Positions 52,062 through 59,563 of a stretch of 59,563 bases of DNA are shown piece by piece. Below the pieces are notes generated by a model, which was given only the letters and a program-made list of their open reading frames with translations, had not been told where the DNA came from and did not search any database. Each line of letters opens with the position of its first letter. Position 1 is the first letter of the stretch. The position numbers and the translations under genes were made by a program. Origin of the DNA: Micromonospora inaquosa (GTDB lineage: Bacteria > Actinomycetota > Actinomycetes > Mycobacteriales > Micromonosporaceae); contig NZ_QGSZ01000201.1 of assembly GCF_003857055.1 (NCBI RefSeq), positions 1-59,563 on the forward strand. The letters run 5' to 3'.

Positions 52062-53270
52062 TCAGAGGAAGGCCTGCCCCTCACCCCGGTAGGTGGGGAC
52101 GGTCGCCACCACCGCGTCCCCCTCGACCAGGTGCAGCTCGTTGACCCGTTCGCACAGCTCACCTGCCTTGGCATGCCGGAACCACACCCGGTCGCCGACG
52201 CGCAGATCGGCCGCCGCCGCCCCGGACAGCGGAGTCTGCACCTCGCCGGCGCCCTCGGTGCCGACCAGTTTCAGCCCCGCCGGCAACCACGGCCGGGGCA
52301 GCCGGCTGTCGGCGGCTGGGCCGGAGGCGATCCAGCCGCCGCCGAGCACCGTCGCCAGCTCCGGCGTCGGTCGGCGGACCACCGCGCAGGCGAAGAAGGC
52401 CGCCGGGGTGGGCCGCCAGGCGCGGTACGCGTCGAACAACGTCGGCCCGTACAGGCCCGACCCCGCGGTGACCTCGGTGACCGCGGGATCGGCGCTGGTC
52501 GCGGCCACGCTGCCGGTGCCGCCGCCGTTGACGAACTCCAGGTCGGCGTGCTCGCGTACCGCGGCCACCGCCGCACCACGGCGGGCCAGCAACTCGCGGT
52601 ACGACCCGCGCTGGGCCAGCCTGATCGCGCCGGCCAGCAGCGTCTGCCCCGGCGGCGCGTCGCCCAGGCCGGCGATCTGCGCCTCGTACGACATGAGCCC
52701 GACCAGCCGGAAGCCGGGCCGACCGGCGACGGCGGCGGCGAGCGCGCCGGCTGCCCGGGCGCTGTGCACCGGTGAGCGGCGGACGCCGACGTGCACCCGG
52801 CCACGCAGTGGTCGCCAGGAGGCGTCCAGATCCAGGCAGAGCCGTAGCTCGGCGCGCTGCCCCGGGGGTCTGATGGCGTCGATGAGGTCGAGTTGGCCGG
52901 TGCCGTCGATCATCAGGGTGATCGCCGCGGCGAGCGTCGGGTCGGCGCCCAGCTCGGTGAGGGCGGCCCGGTCCGCGCTCGGGTACGCGACCAGCACGTC
53001 GTCGCTGACGCCGGCGTGGACCAGCCAGATCGCCTCGGGCAGGGTGAACGCCATCACGCCTTGCCAGCCGGGACGCGCGAGAGCCCGGCTGATCAACTCT
53101 CGGCTGCGGACCGACTTGCTGGCGAGGCGGACCGGCTTTCCGGCGGCACGATCGGCCAGGGCGACCGAATTGGCGTCGAAGGCGGTGAGGTCGACCACCG
53201 CGTACGGGGGGTCGAGGTGGGCAGTCGCCCGATCCAGGCGCTCGCGAAGTTTGTCGCTTTCGATGGCCAC
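52062..53270 (-). CDS. PLP-dependent amino acid deaminase/aldolase (fold type III)
   Basis: 402 residues from ATG. The N-terminal alanine-racemase-like barrel has the PLP lysine in VRLASKSVRSRELISRA (about residue 52). Barrel strands include GVMAFTLPEAIWLVHAG and LRLCLDLDASWRP. DLEFVNGGGTGSVAATSADP is the phosphate-binding Gly-rich block. The C-terminal D-serine dehydratase-like domain ends with VGDRVWFRHAKAGELCERVN, containing the His and Cys that bind zinc in D-serine/D-threonine enzymes. Substrate is probably a D-hydroxy amino acid. Faces the TetR gene convergently. Confidence 0.9.
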   Translation of the reverse strand: MAIESDKLRERLDRATAHLDPPYAVVDLTAFDANSVALADRAAGKPVRLASKSVRSRELISRALARPGWQGVMAFTLPEAIWLVHAGVSDDVLVAYPSADRAALTELGADPTLAAAITLMIDGTGQLDLIDAIRPPGQRAELRLCLDLDASWRPLRGRVHVGVRRSPVHSARAAGALAAAVAGRPGFRLVGLMSYEAQIAGLGDAPPGQTLLAGAIRLAQRGSYRELLARRGAAVAAVREHADLEFVNGGGTGSVAATSADPAVTEVTAGSGLYGPTLFDAYRAWRPTPAAFFACAVVRRPTPELATVLGGGWIASGPAADSRLPRPWLPAGLKLVGTEGAGEVQTPLSGAAAADLRVGDRVWFRHAKAGELCERVNELHLVEGDAVVATVPTYRGEGQAFL

Positions 53271-53419
53271 GTGTGCACGCTAACTGTCTGACGAAGAATG
53301 CGAAATACCCTCGCGTACGTCCGGGCTGCGGCCGGTACCTTCGGCGGCCTAGGCTCAGCGAGCAGGAGAATGTCGCCCGGGGGGTGGCCCCCCACCGGGT
53401 CTAGAGTGTTGCACCGGAG

Positions 53420-55675
53420 GTGCCCAGCGATGGGCCGGCACGTGGAGGTACGGCCATCGAAAGCCAGAACAGCGGCGAGTCGCCCGGCGTGTCGCGATCG
53501 AGCGACCAGTCAGGCAACGCCGCCAACCCGTCCAGCGGTGGTCAGGTAGATCCATCCGGTTATGCCGCCATCCGGTCCGTGCTGCGCATCCAGCCGTTCC
53601 GCCGGCTCTGGATCGTGCTCGGCGCGGCCTCCTTCGGTGACTGGCTCGGCCTGCTGGCCACCTCGGTCTTCGCCGCCTCCCAGGTGCAGGGCAGCACCGC
53701 GAAGGGCGCGGCCTTCGGTGGCGTTATCGCCATCCGGCTGCTGCCCGCGCTGGTGCTCGGGCCGATCGCCGGCGTGCTCGCCGACCGGTTCGACAGACGC
53801 TGGACGATGGTCATCTGTGACGTGCTCCGGTTCGTGCTCTTCGCCTCGATCCCGATGGTGGCGCTGGCCGGGGCGAGCGGCGCGGTGGTGGTCCTCTGGG
53901 CGACCGTCGCCACCTTCCTCATCGAGTCGATCACGCTGATCTGGATTCCGGCCAAGGAGGCCGCGGTCCCCAACCTGATCCCGCGCGCCCGGCTGGAGGC
54001 GGCCAACCAGCTCACGCTGATCACCACGTACGGCCTCACCCCGATCCTCGCGGCGCTGGTCGCCGCGGCGCTCGACCGCAGCGTCCGGGCCCTCGTCGGC
54101 GGCGACCTCGGCTGGGCGGAGCCCGCCCAGCTCGCGCTCTGGGTCAACTCCTTCTCCCGGCTGGCCACCGCCCTCGTGGTGGCCTTCGGGATCAAGGAGA
54201 TCAGCCAGGCGCAGACCGGCGATCGGCAGCGCCACGAGCAGAGCATGCGGCGCCAGTTCGCCGAGGGCTGGAAGTACATCGGCCAGACCCGGCTCGTCCG
54301 CGGCCTGGTGCTCGGCATCTTCGGCGCGTTCGCCGGCGGCGGCATCGTGATCGGCACGGCCAAGTTCTTCGCTGCCTCACTCGGCGCCGGCGACGCCGCC
54401 TTCTTCCTGCTCTTCGGCGCCATCTTCGTCGGCCTGGCCCTCGGCATCGGCCTCGGCCCGATGGTCGTCAAGGAGATGTCCCGGCGCCGGTGGTTCGGCA
54501 TGAGCATCGTGCTGGCGAGCGCCGCCGTGATGACCCTCGCCTTCGCCATCCACCTGTCCATGGCGATCGTCGGCGCGGTGCTGGTCGGTGCCGGCGCCGG
54601 CATGGCCTTCCTGGCCGGCACCACCCTGCTCGGTGGCGAGATCAAGGACGAGGTACGCGGCCGGGTCTTCGCGGTGGTGCAGATCGGCACCCGGCTGGTG
54701 CTGATCCTGGCCATCGGGCTGAGCAGCCTGCTGGTCGGCGTCGGCGGCTCCCGCAAGCTGACCATCGCCGACCTGGGCATTTCCATCTCATCCACTCGAC
54801 TGCTGCTGCTCGCCGCCGGTGCCGCCGGCATCTTCGCCGGCATCAGCGCCTTCGGCCAGATGGACGACAAGAAGGGCGTCCCCGTTCTCGCCGACCTCTG
54901 GGGCTCCATCCGGGGTCGTCCGCTGATGCCGGCCGAGCCGTTCGTCTCCGCCGGGCTGTTCGTGGTGTTCGAGGGCGGCGAGGGTGGCGGCAAGTCCACC
55001 CAGCTCGCCGCGCTCGCCGAGCGGCTGCGCGGCCAGGGGCGCGACGTCGTGGTCACCCGTGAACCCGGGGCCACCGCGGTCGGTCGGCGGATCCGGTCGC
55101 TGGTGCTGGACACTTCCGGCGACGACGCGCCCTCCCCCCGGGCCGAGGCGCTGCTCTACGCCGCCGACCGGGCGCACCACGTGGCCACCGTCGTCCGGCC
55201 CGCGCTGGTCCGGGGCGGTGTGGTGATCAGTGACCGGTACGTCGACTCGTCCCTGGCGTACCAGGGCGCCGGCCGGACGCTGCCCGTCGACGAGGTCTCC
55301 TGGCTCTCCTCCTGGGCCACCGGTGGGCTCAAGCCCGATCTGGTGGTGCTGCTCGACGTCGAACCGCACACCGGCCTGTCCCGGGTGGCCTCGCGCAACA
55401 CCGGCACCGACCGCCTGGAGGCCGAGTCGATCGCCTTCCACGAGCGGGTCCGGTACGCGTTCCTCGACCTCGCCGCCGCCGACCCGAAGCGCTACCTGGT
55501 GCTCGACGCTTCCCGACCGGTCGACGAGATCAACGGGCTGGTGGTCCGGCGGGTCGAGGAAATGCTCGGGAAGCCGGGCGGCATCGTGCACCCGCGACCG
55601 GCGCAGGGCCCGGACACCTCGGTGCAGCCTGAGTTATCCGACGCGGAGCTGGTGACGATGGAGCACAAGACCTGA
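53420..55675 (+). CDS. tmk: MFS transporter-thymidylate kinase fusion
   Basis: 751 residues from a GTG at 53420, which has a weak ribosome site. A perfect GGAGGT stands six bases before an ATC codon 14 codons later, leaving the start uncertain. Residues about 45-490 form a 12-helix MFS transporter (VLADRFDRRWTMVICDVLRF is the inter-helix 2-3 signature). Residues about 510-740 are dTMP kinase: P-loop FEGGEGGGKSTQLAALAERL, TREPGATAVGRRIRSLVLD, and ISDRYVDSSLAYQGAGRTLP. dTMP kinase makes dTDP for DNA synthesis. The fusion is known in actinomycetes such as Streptomyces. Overlaps holB by one base. Confidence 0.93.
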   Translation: MPSDGPARGGTAIESQNSGESPGVSRSSDQSGNAANPSSGGQVDPSGYAAIRSVLRIQPFRRLWIVLGAASFGDWLGLLATSVFAASQVQGSTAKGAAFGGVIAIRLLPALVLGPIAGVLADRFDRRWTMVICDVLRFVLFASIPMVALAGASGAVVVLWATVATFLIESITLIWIPAKEAAVPNLIPRARLEAANQLTLITTYGLTPILAALVAAALDRSVRALVGGDLGWAEPAQLALWVNSFSRLATALVVAFGIKEISQAQTGDRQRHEQSMRRQFAEGWKYIGQTRLVRGLVLGIFGAFAGGGIVIGTAKFFAASLGAGDAAFFLLFGAIFVGLALGIGLGPMVVKEMSRRRWFGMSIVLASAAVMTLAFAIHLSMAIVGAVLVGAGAGMAFLAGTTLLGGEIKDEVRGRVFAVVQIGTRLVLILAIGLSSLLVGVGGSRKLTIADLGISISSTRLLLLAAGAAGIFAGISAFGQMDDKKGVPVLADLWGSIRGRPLMPAEPFVSAGLFVVFEGGEGGGKSTQLAALAERLRGQGRDVVVTREPGATAVGRRIRSLVLDTSGDDAPSPRAEALLYAADRAHHVATVVRPALVRGGVVISDRYVDSSLAYQGAGRTLPVDEVSWLSSWATGGLKPDLVVLLDVEPHTGLSRVASRNTGTDRLEAESIAFHERVRYAFLDLAAADPKRYLVLDASRPVDEINGLVVRRVEEMLGKPGGIVHPRPAQGPDTSVQPELSDAELVTMEHKT

Positions 55676-56940
55676 TGTCGGACGTCTTCGCCGACCTGGT
55701 CGGTCAGGACGAGGCGGTGGTCGAGCTGCGCCGCGCCGCAGCCGCAGCCGCCGCCGTGCTGCGGGCTGGCGCGGCCGACCGGGCACCCGCACTGGTCGCC
55801 GCCAGCCCGGCCAGCGATGAGGAGCCCGCGCCGGCCGCCGGTGAAATGGACCCGTCGTCCGGGATGACGCACGCGTGGATCTTCACCGGGCCACCCGGCT
55901 CCGGCCGCTCGGTTGCCGCCCGGGCGTTCGCCGCCGCACTGCAGTGCGTGCACGGCACCGGCTGCGGTGAGTGCCCCGGCTGCCACACCACGATGGGCGG
56001 CACCCACGCGGACGTGCGGATGGTGGTGCCGGAAGGGCTCTCCATCGGCGTCGGCGAGATGCGCGCGCTGGTGCTCCGCGCCGCCAGTACCCCGTCCGGT
56101 GGGCGCTGGCAGGTGGTGGTCATCGAGGACGCCGACCGGCTCACCGAGGCCGCCGGCAACGCGCTGCTCAAGGCGATCGAGGAACCCCCACCGCGGACGG
56201 TCTTCCTGCTTTGCGCGCCGTCCACCCACCCGGACGACATCTCGGTGACCATCCGGTCGCGCTGTCGGGTCGTACCCCTGCGGCAGCCGCCGGCCGCCGC
56301 GGTGGCCGAGGTGCTGGTTCGTCGGGATGGCATCACGCCCGACGTGGCGCAGTGGGCGGCGGCCGCCGCGCAGGGTCACGTGGGTCGGGCCCGCCGGTTG
56401 GCCCGCGACCCGGAGGCCCGCAAACGGCGCGAGGCGGTGCTCGCGGTGCCCCGCCGGCTGACCGGTGTCGGCGCGGCGTTCGATGCGGCGTCCGCGCTGA
56501 TCGAGGCGGCCGAGGCGGAGGCCGAGGCGTCGGTCACCGAGTCCGACACGACCGAGCGGGCGGCGTTGGAGACCGCGCTCGGCGCGGGCGGCACCGGCCG
56601 GGGCGCGGCCGGCGCGATCCGGGGTGCCGCCGGGCAGCTCAAGGAGTTGGAGAAGCGGCAGAAGTCCCGGGCCACCCGGGCCCAGCGCGACGCCCTGGAC
56701 CGGGCGCTGGTCGACCTGGCCGGCTTCTACCGGGACGCGCTCACCATGGCGCTGCGCGCGCCCGTCGCCCCGGTGCACACCGACACCGCCGCGCTGGCCG
56801 GCGCCGGCGCCCAGAAGTGGGACGCCGAGGGGTCGCTGCGTCGGCTGGAGGCGGTGCTCGCCTGCCGTGCGGCGATCGAGGCGAACGTCAAGCCGCGGAT
56901 CGCGGTCGAGGCGATGATGCTCGCCCTCTGGAAGGGCTGA
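55675..56940 (+). CDS. holB: DNA polymerase III subunit delta prime
   Basis: 421 residues from an ATG overlapping the tmk stop. Walker A-like HAWIFTGPPGSGRSVAARAF has Arg for the usual Lys (GSGRS), consistent with the non-hydrolysing delta prime stator. A zinc module CVHGTGCGECPGCHTTMGG starts at about Cys91. QVVVIEDADRLTEAAGNALL, EEPPPRTVFLLCAPS and SRC (sensor 1) follow. It is part of the clamp loader and forms a replication operon with tmk, as in many actinobacteria. Confidence 0.95.
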   Translation: MSDVFADLVGQDEAVVELRRAAAAAAAVLRAGAADRAPALVAASPASDEEPAPAAGEMDPSSGMTHAWIFTGPPGSGRSVAARAFAAALQCVHGTGCGECPGCHTTMGGTHADVRMVVPEGLSIGVGEMRALVLRAASTPSGGRWQVVVIEDADRLTEAAGNALLKAIEEPPPRTVFLLCAPSTHPDDISVTIRSRCRVVPLRQPPAAAVAEVLVRRDGITPDVAQWAAAAAQGHVGRARRLARDPEARKRREAVLAVPRRLTGVGAAFDAASALIEAAEAEAEASVTESDTTERAALETALGAGGTGRGAAGAIRGAAGQLKELEKRQKSRATRAQRDALDRALVDLAGFYRDALTMALRAPVAPVHTDTAALAGAGAQKWDAEGSLRRLEAVLACRAAIEANVKPRIAVEAMMLALWKG

Positions 56941-56957
56941 CCCGCGCCTTCCCGGCG

Positions 56958-57000
56958 TTGTCCACAGGCATCGACAGGCCCGATTGCGGTGCGGTACGGT
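56958..57000 (+). promoter_or_regulatory. Promoter with adjacent DnaA-box-like site
   Basis: TTGTCCACA (56958-56966) equals the actinobacterial DnaA box. Directly downstream is a promoter TCGACA (56971-56976), 18-base spacer, TACGGT (56995-57000). It lies upstream of the YbaB-like gene, with a leader of about 55 bases ending in GGGAGGAG. Confidence 0.5.
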
Positions 57001-57062
57001 CCGTGTGCCGTGGTGACGGTGGCAGCACACTGAGTAATGGATCGCCCGGGAGGAGTCCGCCG

Positions 57063-57392
57063 ATGCCGCGGGGGGAGATCGACGAAGCCTGGATCGAGGA
57101 GGCGGTGCGACGCTACCGCCGGATCGAGTCCCTCCAGGCCGAGTTCGACCAGGCGGTGTCGACCGTCGAGGTGACCGTCCGCTCGCCCGACGGTCTGGTC
57201 GAGGTGGTGGTCACCGCCGGTGGACGGATCACCGACGTCCGGTTCCTCGGGCCGCTGCACACCCGCAGCCCGCGCGACGTGGCCGGTTCCGTGCAGGCGG
57301 CGGTCACCGCGGCGGCCGACGCCGCCGAATGGGCCCGGGAAAAGCTGCACAACGAGACGTTCGCCGCCTACCGACCGCTCGCGGGGGCCTGA
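57063..57392 (+). CDS. YbaB/EbfC-like protein
   Basis: 109 residues from ATG with GGAGGAG upstream. The sequence is mostly one long N-terminal helix (WIEEAVRRYRRIESLQAEFD), then the YbaB-type strand block (VEVTVRSPDGLVEVVVTAGG, RITDVRFLGPLHTRS) and a final helix. This is the YbaB/EbfC DNA-binding fold, but the divergent version that accompanies WXG100-type genes in actinobacteria. It starts a three-gene unit. Confidence 0.85.
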   Translation: MPRGEIDEAWIEEAVRRYRRIESLQAEFDQAVSTVEVTVRSPDGLVEVVVTAGGRITDVRFLGPLHTRSPRDVAGSVQAAVTAAADAAEWAREKLHNETFAAYRPLAGA

Positions 57393-57393
57393 G

Positions 57394-57699
57394 ATGGACA
57401 CACTGCGCGCGCTCTCCGCCCGACTGGACGAGGCGAGCGCCACGCTCACCCTCGTTTCGCACACCGTCACCGCCTGCGATCCGGCCCAGGCCGCGTTCGG
57501 CGCCGACGCGCCGGGCCGCCCGGGTGAGATCGGTCGGGCGCTGCACCGGCAGTGGACCACCGCCACCGACGACCGGGCCCGGGAGGCCCGCGCAGCCGCC
57601 GGTCGACTGGCCGCCGCCGCGGCGGCGGTGCGAGAGGCCGCCGACCGTTACGCCGAGGTCGACCGGGCGGCCCGCCGCCGGCTCACCGGGGAACCGTGA
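57394..57699 (+). CDS. EspC-like helical protein
   Basis: 101 residues from the ATG one base after the previous stop. Entirely helical with a central Pro/Gly break (FGADAPGRPGEIGRALHRQW), resembling the helix-turn-helix hairpin of ESX/WXG-type substrates and the EspC family. The conserved W-x-G is not in the turn, but a Trp lies in LHRQWTTATDD. Probably a secretion substrate or partner of the next protein. Translationally linked to both neighbours. Confidence 0.7.
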   Translation: MDTLRALSARLDEASATLTLVSHTVTACDPAQAAFGADAPGRPGEIGRALHRQWTTATDDRAREARAAAGRLAAAAAAVREAADRYAEVDRAARRRLTGEP

Positions 57700-58379
57700 T
57701 GGACGCGCTCGACCGGCTCGCCGAGCCCGGCCTCGACCTGCTCCGCCGGGTGGACACGCTGATCGCGGCCGGCGTGCCCGAGGGGCACCCGGTCTGGCCG
57801 CTGCTGCGCCGCATGCAGGTGCTGCCGGGCGACGCGGTCCGCGGCTTCCTCGACCTGCACCCGGTGCCGCTCGCCAGCGCCGGGCACGCGGTGCGCCGGC
57901 TCGTCCGGGGGTACGACGACGTCTCCGCCGCGCTCACCGACTCGGTGCTCTGGTCCGGCGCGGCCGCCACGGCGTACGGGCAACAGCGGGCCGCGCTGCT
58001 GCGCCACCTCGACGAGGGTCCGGACAGCCTGGTCGGGCGACTCGAATCCACCGCCGGATACGCCGACGCCCTCGCCGACTGGGTGGAAGGCAGCCGTCTC
58101 GCGCTGGCCCGCACGTTGGCCGACGTGCTCCGCTCCGCCGAAGCGGTCGCCGTGGTCAGCGCCACCGCCACCGGTGCGTCGACGCGCCCCGGGCCGGTCG
58201 GGCCCGGTGTGGCCGACGCGGCCGAGATCGCCGCACGGGTGTTGGCGGTGCTCTGCGTCGCGTACGACGGCGCGGAGACGCTGTTGCGGCAGTGGGCGCC
58301 GAGCCTGGCCGAGTCCGCGTGGCGTCCGCCGACGGACGGGCGACCCCGCTACGACCAGCCCACCCGGGTCGGCTGGTAA
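57699..58379 (+). CDS. WXG100-like protein, candidate type VII secretion substrate
   Basis: 226 residues from an ATG overlapping the previous stop by one base. Helical throughout, with SVLWSGAAATAYGQQRAALL in the middle, the WSG/WxG turn of WXG100 and related proteins. It is longer than a classical WXG100 protein (about 100 residues) and ends in a Pro/Arg-rich tail (DGRPRYDQPTRVGW). With the EspC-like and YbaB-like genes it forms an operon often seen beside polymorphic toxins. No ESX machinery is in the window. Confidence 0.72.
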   Translation: MDALDRLAEPGLDLLRRVDTLIAAGVPEGHPVWPLLRRMQVLPGDAVRGFLDLHPVPLASAGHAVRRLVRGYDDVSAALTDSVLWSGAAATAYGQQRAALLRHLDEGPDSLVGRLESTAGYADALADWVEGSRLALARTLADVLRSAEAVAVVSATATGASTRPGPVGPGVADAAEIAARVLAVLCVAYDGAETLLRQWAPSLAESAWRPPTDGRPRYDQPTRVGW

Positions 58380-58718
58380 CCGGATCGCGGCCCTCCGGCG
58401 GTGGTCCGCGTCGCCCCTTCCGTTTCCGGCCGTGGCCGTGTTCCGCCGGACAGGCCACGGCGTCGCTCGTGGGCGCCCGACCTGAGCCGGCGTCCACGGC
58501 GACGCCGTGGTCTTCCCCCTGCACCCCCCGCAGGTCTGCCTCCACTCAACGCCGCCGAGGCACGATCTGTCTCCTGCCCGGCCCCGGATTCAACCGTCCG
58601 GGCGAGGAGCAACGGGACGACGGGACGCCCGGCAATGGGTCGAGTCGACGGCCATGAATGGCAGCAGGGCGCAGCCGGTCGGTGCGCCCTGCGCCGCGAC
58701 CCGTCGTAGGGTGGGGGG
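58380..58718. other. Intergenic region before ricT
   Basis: 339 bases of high-GC sequence. TAGGGT at 58707-58712, seven bases before the ricT ATG, suggests a leaderless or near-leaderless transcript, although a G-run also lies before the start. Frames crossing it are Pro/Arg-rich shadows. Nothing else is visible. Confidence 0.4.
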
Positions 58719-59558
58719 ATGGGCATGCTCTGCGCGGTCAGCTTCAACCGGTACGGGCGGCTCTACTACCTCGACCCGGGTGAGTTGCGCCCGCAGGTGG
58801 GCGACCGGGTGCTGGTGCCCACCGATGACGGGCCCGAGGTGGCGGAGTGCGTGTGGGCCGCGCAGTGGGTGACCGAGGAGACCGACGGTTTCCCGCGCCT
58901 GGTGGGGCTGGCTGGCGACGACGACCTGCGCCGGGACGAGGCGTTGCGTCGGCGCAAGGCCGAGGCGAAGGTGGCCGCGAAACGGCTGATCCGCTCGCAC
59001 GGCCTGCCGATGAAGGTGGTGGCGGTCGACCACGTGCTCGGTTCCGCCGAGAGCGGCGGTGAGCGCAGCATCGTATATTTCACCGCCCCGCACCGGGTGG
59101 ACTTCCGATCCCTGGTCCGCGACCTGGGCGCGACCCTGCACTGCCGGGTGGAGCTGCGCCAACTCTCCGCACGCGACTCGGCGCGGGTTCAGGGCGGCAT
59201 CGGCTCCTGCGGTCGGGACCTGTGCTGCGCCACGTTCCTCACCGACTTCGAGCCGGTGACGATCCGGATGGCGAAGGACCAGGACCTGCCGCTCAACCCG
59301 TTGCGCATCTCCGGCGCGTGTGGCCGGCTGATGTGTTGCCTCAAGTACGAACACCCGCTGTACCAGCGCTTTCAGGAGACCGCCCCGGCTGTCGGCAGTC
59401 GGGTCTCCACGCCGGAGGGTGAGGGCCGCGTGGTCGGTCACAGCGTTCCCCGCGACGCGGTGACCGTCCGCCTGGACGCGGACGGCTCCCGCTCCATGTG
59501 CTCCCGCGCCGAGGTCTGTGGCTCCCGCCAAGCCCACGACCAGCACTACACCCCCTAA
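58719..59558 (+). CDS. ricT: PSP1-domain protein, RicT-like
   Basis: 279 residues from ATG to TAA. The PSP1 domain fills most of the protein: LCAVSFNRYGRLYYLDPGEL, GDRVLVPTDDGPEVAECVW, GIGSCGRDLCCATFLTDFEP and GACGRLMCCLKYEHPLYQRF. In B. subtilis RicT (YaaT) helps form the RicAFT Fe-S complex that assists RNase Y and sporulation. The conserved Cys of GRDLCC and LMCCL are present, consistent with metal or Fe-S contact. RicA/RicF partners are not seen here. Commonly encoded near tmk-holB in actinobacteria. Confidence 0.93.
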   Translation: MGMLCAVSFNRYGRLYYLDPGELRPQVGDRVLVPTDDGPEVAECVWAAQWVTEETDGFPRLVGLAGDDDLRRDEALRRRKAEAKVAAKRLIRSHGLPMKVVAVDHVLGSAESGGERSIVYFTAPHRVDFRSLVRDLGATLHCRVELRQLSARDSARVQGGIGSCGRDLCCATFLTDFEPVTIRMAKDQDLPLNPLRISGACGRLMCCLKYEHPLYQRFQETAPAVGSRVSTPEGEGRVVGHSVPRDAVTVRLDADGSRSMCSRAEVCGSRQAHDQHYTP

Positions 59559-59563
59559 CCACC

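Overview
This window is chromosomal DNA from a high-GC actinomycete. The third positions are almost all G or C, GTG starts are common, several genes look leaderless (a TANNNT box about 7 nt before the start codon), and the gene set (tad pilus locus, bldG-type STAS/kinase pair, hppA, topA, an MFS-thymidylate kinase fusion, holB, ricT) is typical of Micromonosporaceae. Micromonospora or Salinispora is the most likely source; that is inference, not a database result.

Layout. (1) 1-14.6 kb: two unrecognised ORFs that may be a toxin/immunity pair, an alpha/beta hydrolase lacking its nucleophile, two tandem secreted M6 (immune inhibitor A-like) metalloproteases, acetyl-CoA synthetase, a degenerate Fic-like protein, a self-regulated TetR operon with twin operators, and a HAD phosphatase. 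(2) 14.9-27.8 kb: a decayed actinomycete integrative and conjugative element (AICE). It is bounded by a 25-bp direct repeat. A tyrosine-integrase 3' end is joined out of frame to the 5' part of a TraB/FtsK-like transfer gene. Next come a SpdB-like small membrane protein, a Pra-like activator, a KorSA-like GntR repressor, an XRE-TPR regulator and a Nudix hydrolase. The right half carries lower-GC cargo: a DUF4365-type nuclease pair, small unknown genes, a membrane protein and a complete toxin-antitoxin-chaperone (HigB-HigA-SecB-like) operon. Three related hairpin-rich repeats lie between the cargo blocks. (3) 28-31.9 kb: peptidase E-like protein, serine beta-lactamase-like hydrolase, ECF sigma factor with a CU044_5270-like membrane partner. 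(4) 32-37.5 kb: a seven-gene tad pilus/secretion operon with overlapping starts and tandem DnaA-box-like repeats upstream. (5) 37.9-49.6 kb: LURP-one-like protein, MrfA-like helicase, STAS/anti-sigma pair, H+-pyrophosphatase, lipoprotein, topA. (6) 49.6-59.6 kb: lactone oxidase with a divergent TetR gene, a PLP amino-acid aldolase/deaminase, MFS-Tmk fusion and holB, a YbaB-like/EspC-like/WXG-like trio, and ricT.

How parts work together. Regions 3-6 are mainly housekeeping. Region 2 is the accessory region. Its transfer and integration genes are broken, but its regulators, candidate operators and putative defence/addiction cargo look intact. The candidates most worth following are the three-copy structured repeat between cargo modules, the DUF4365 two-gene unit and the TAC operon.
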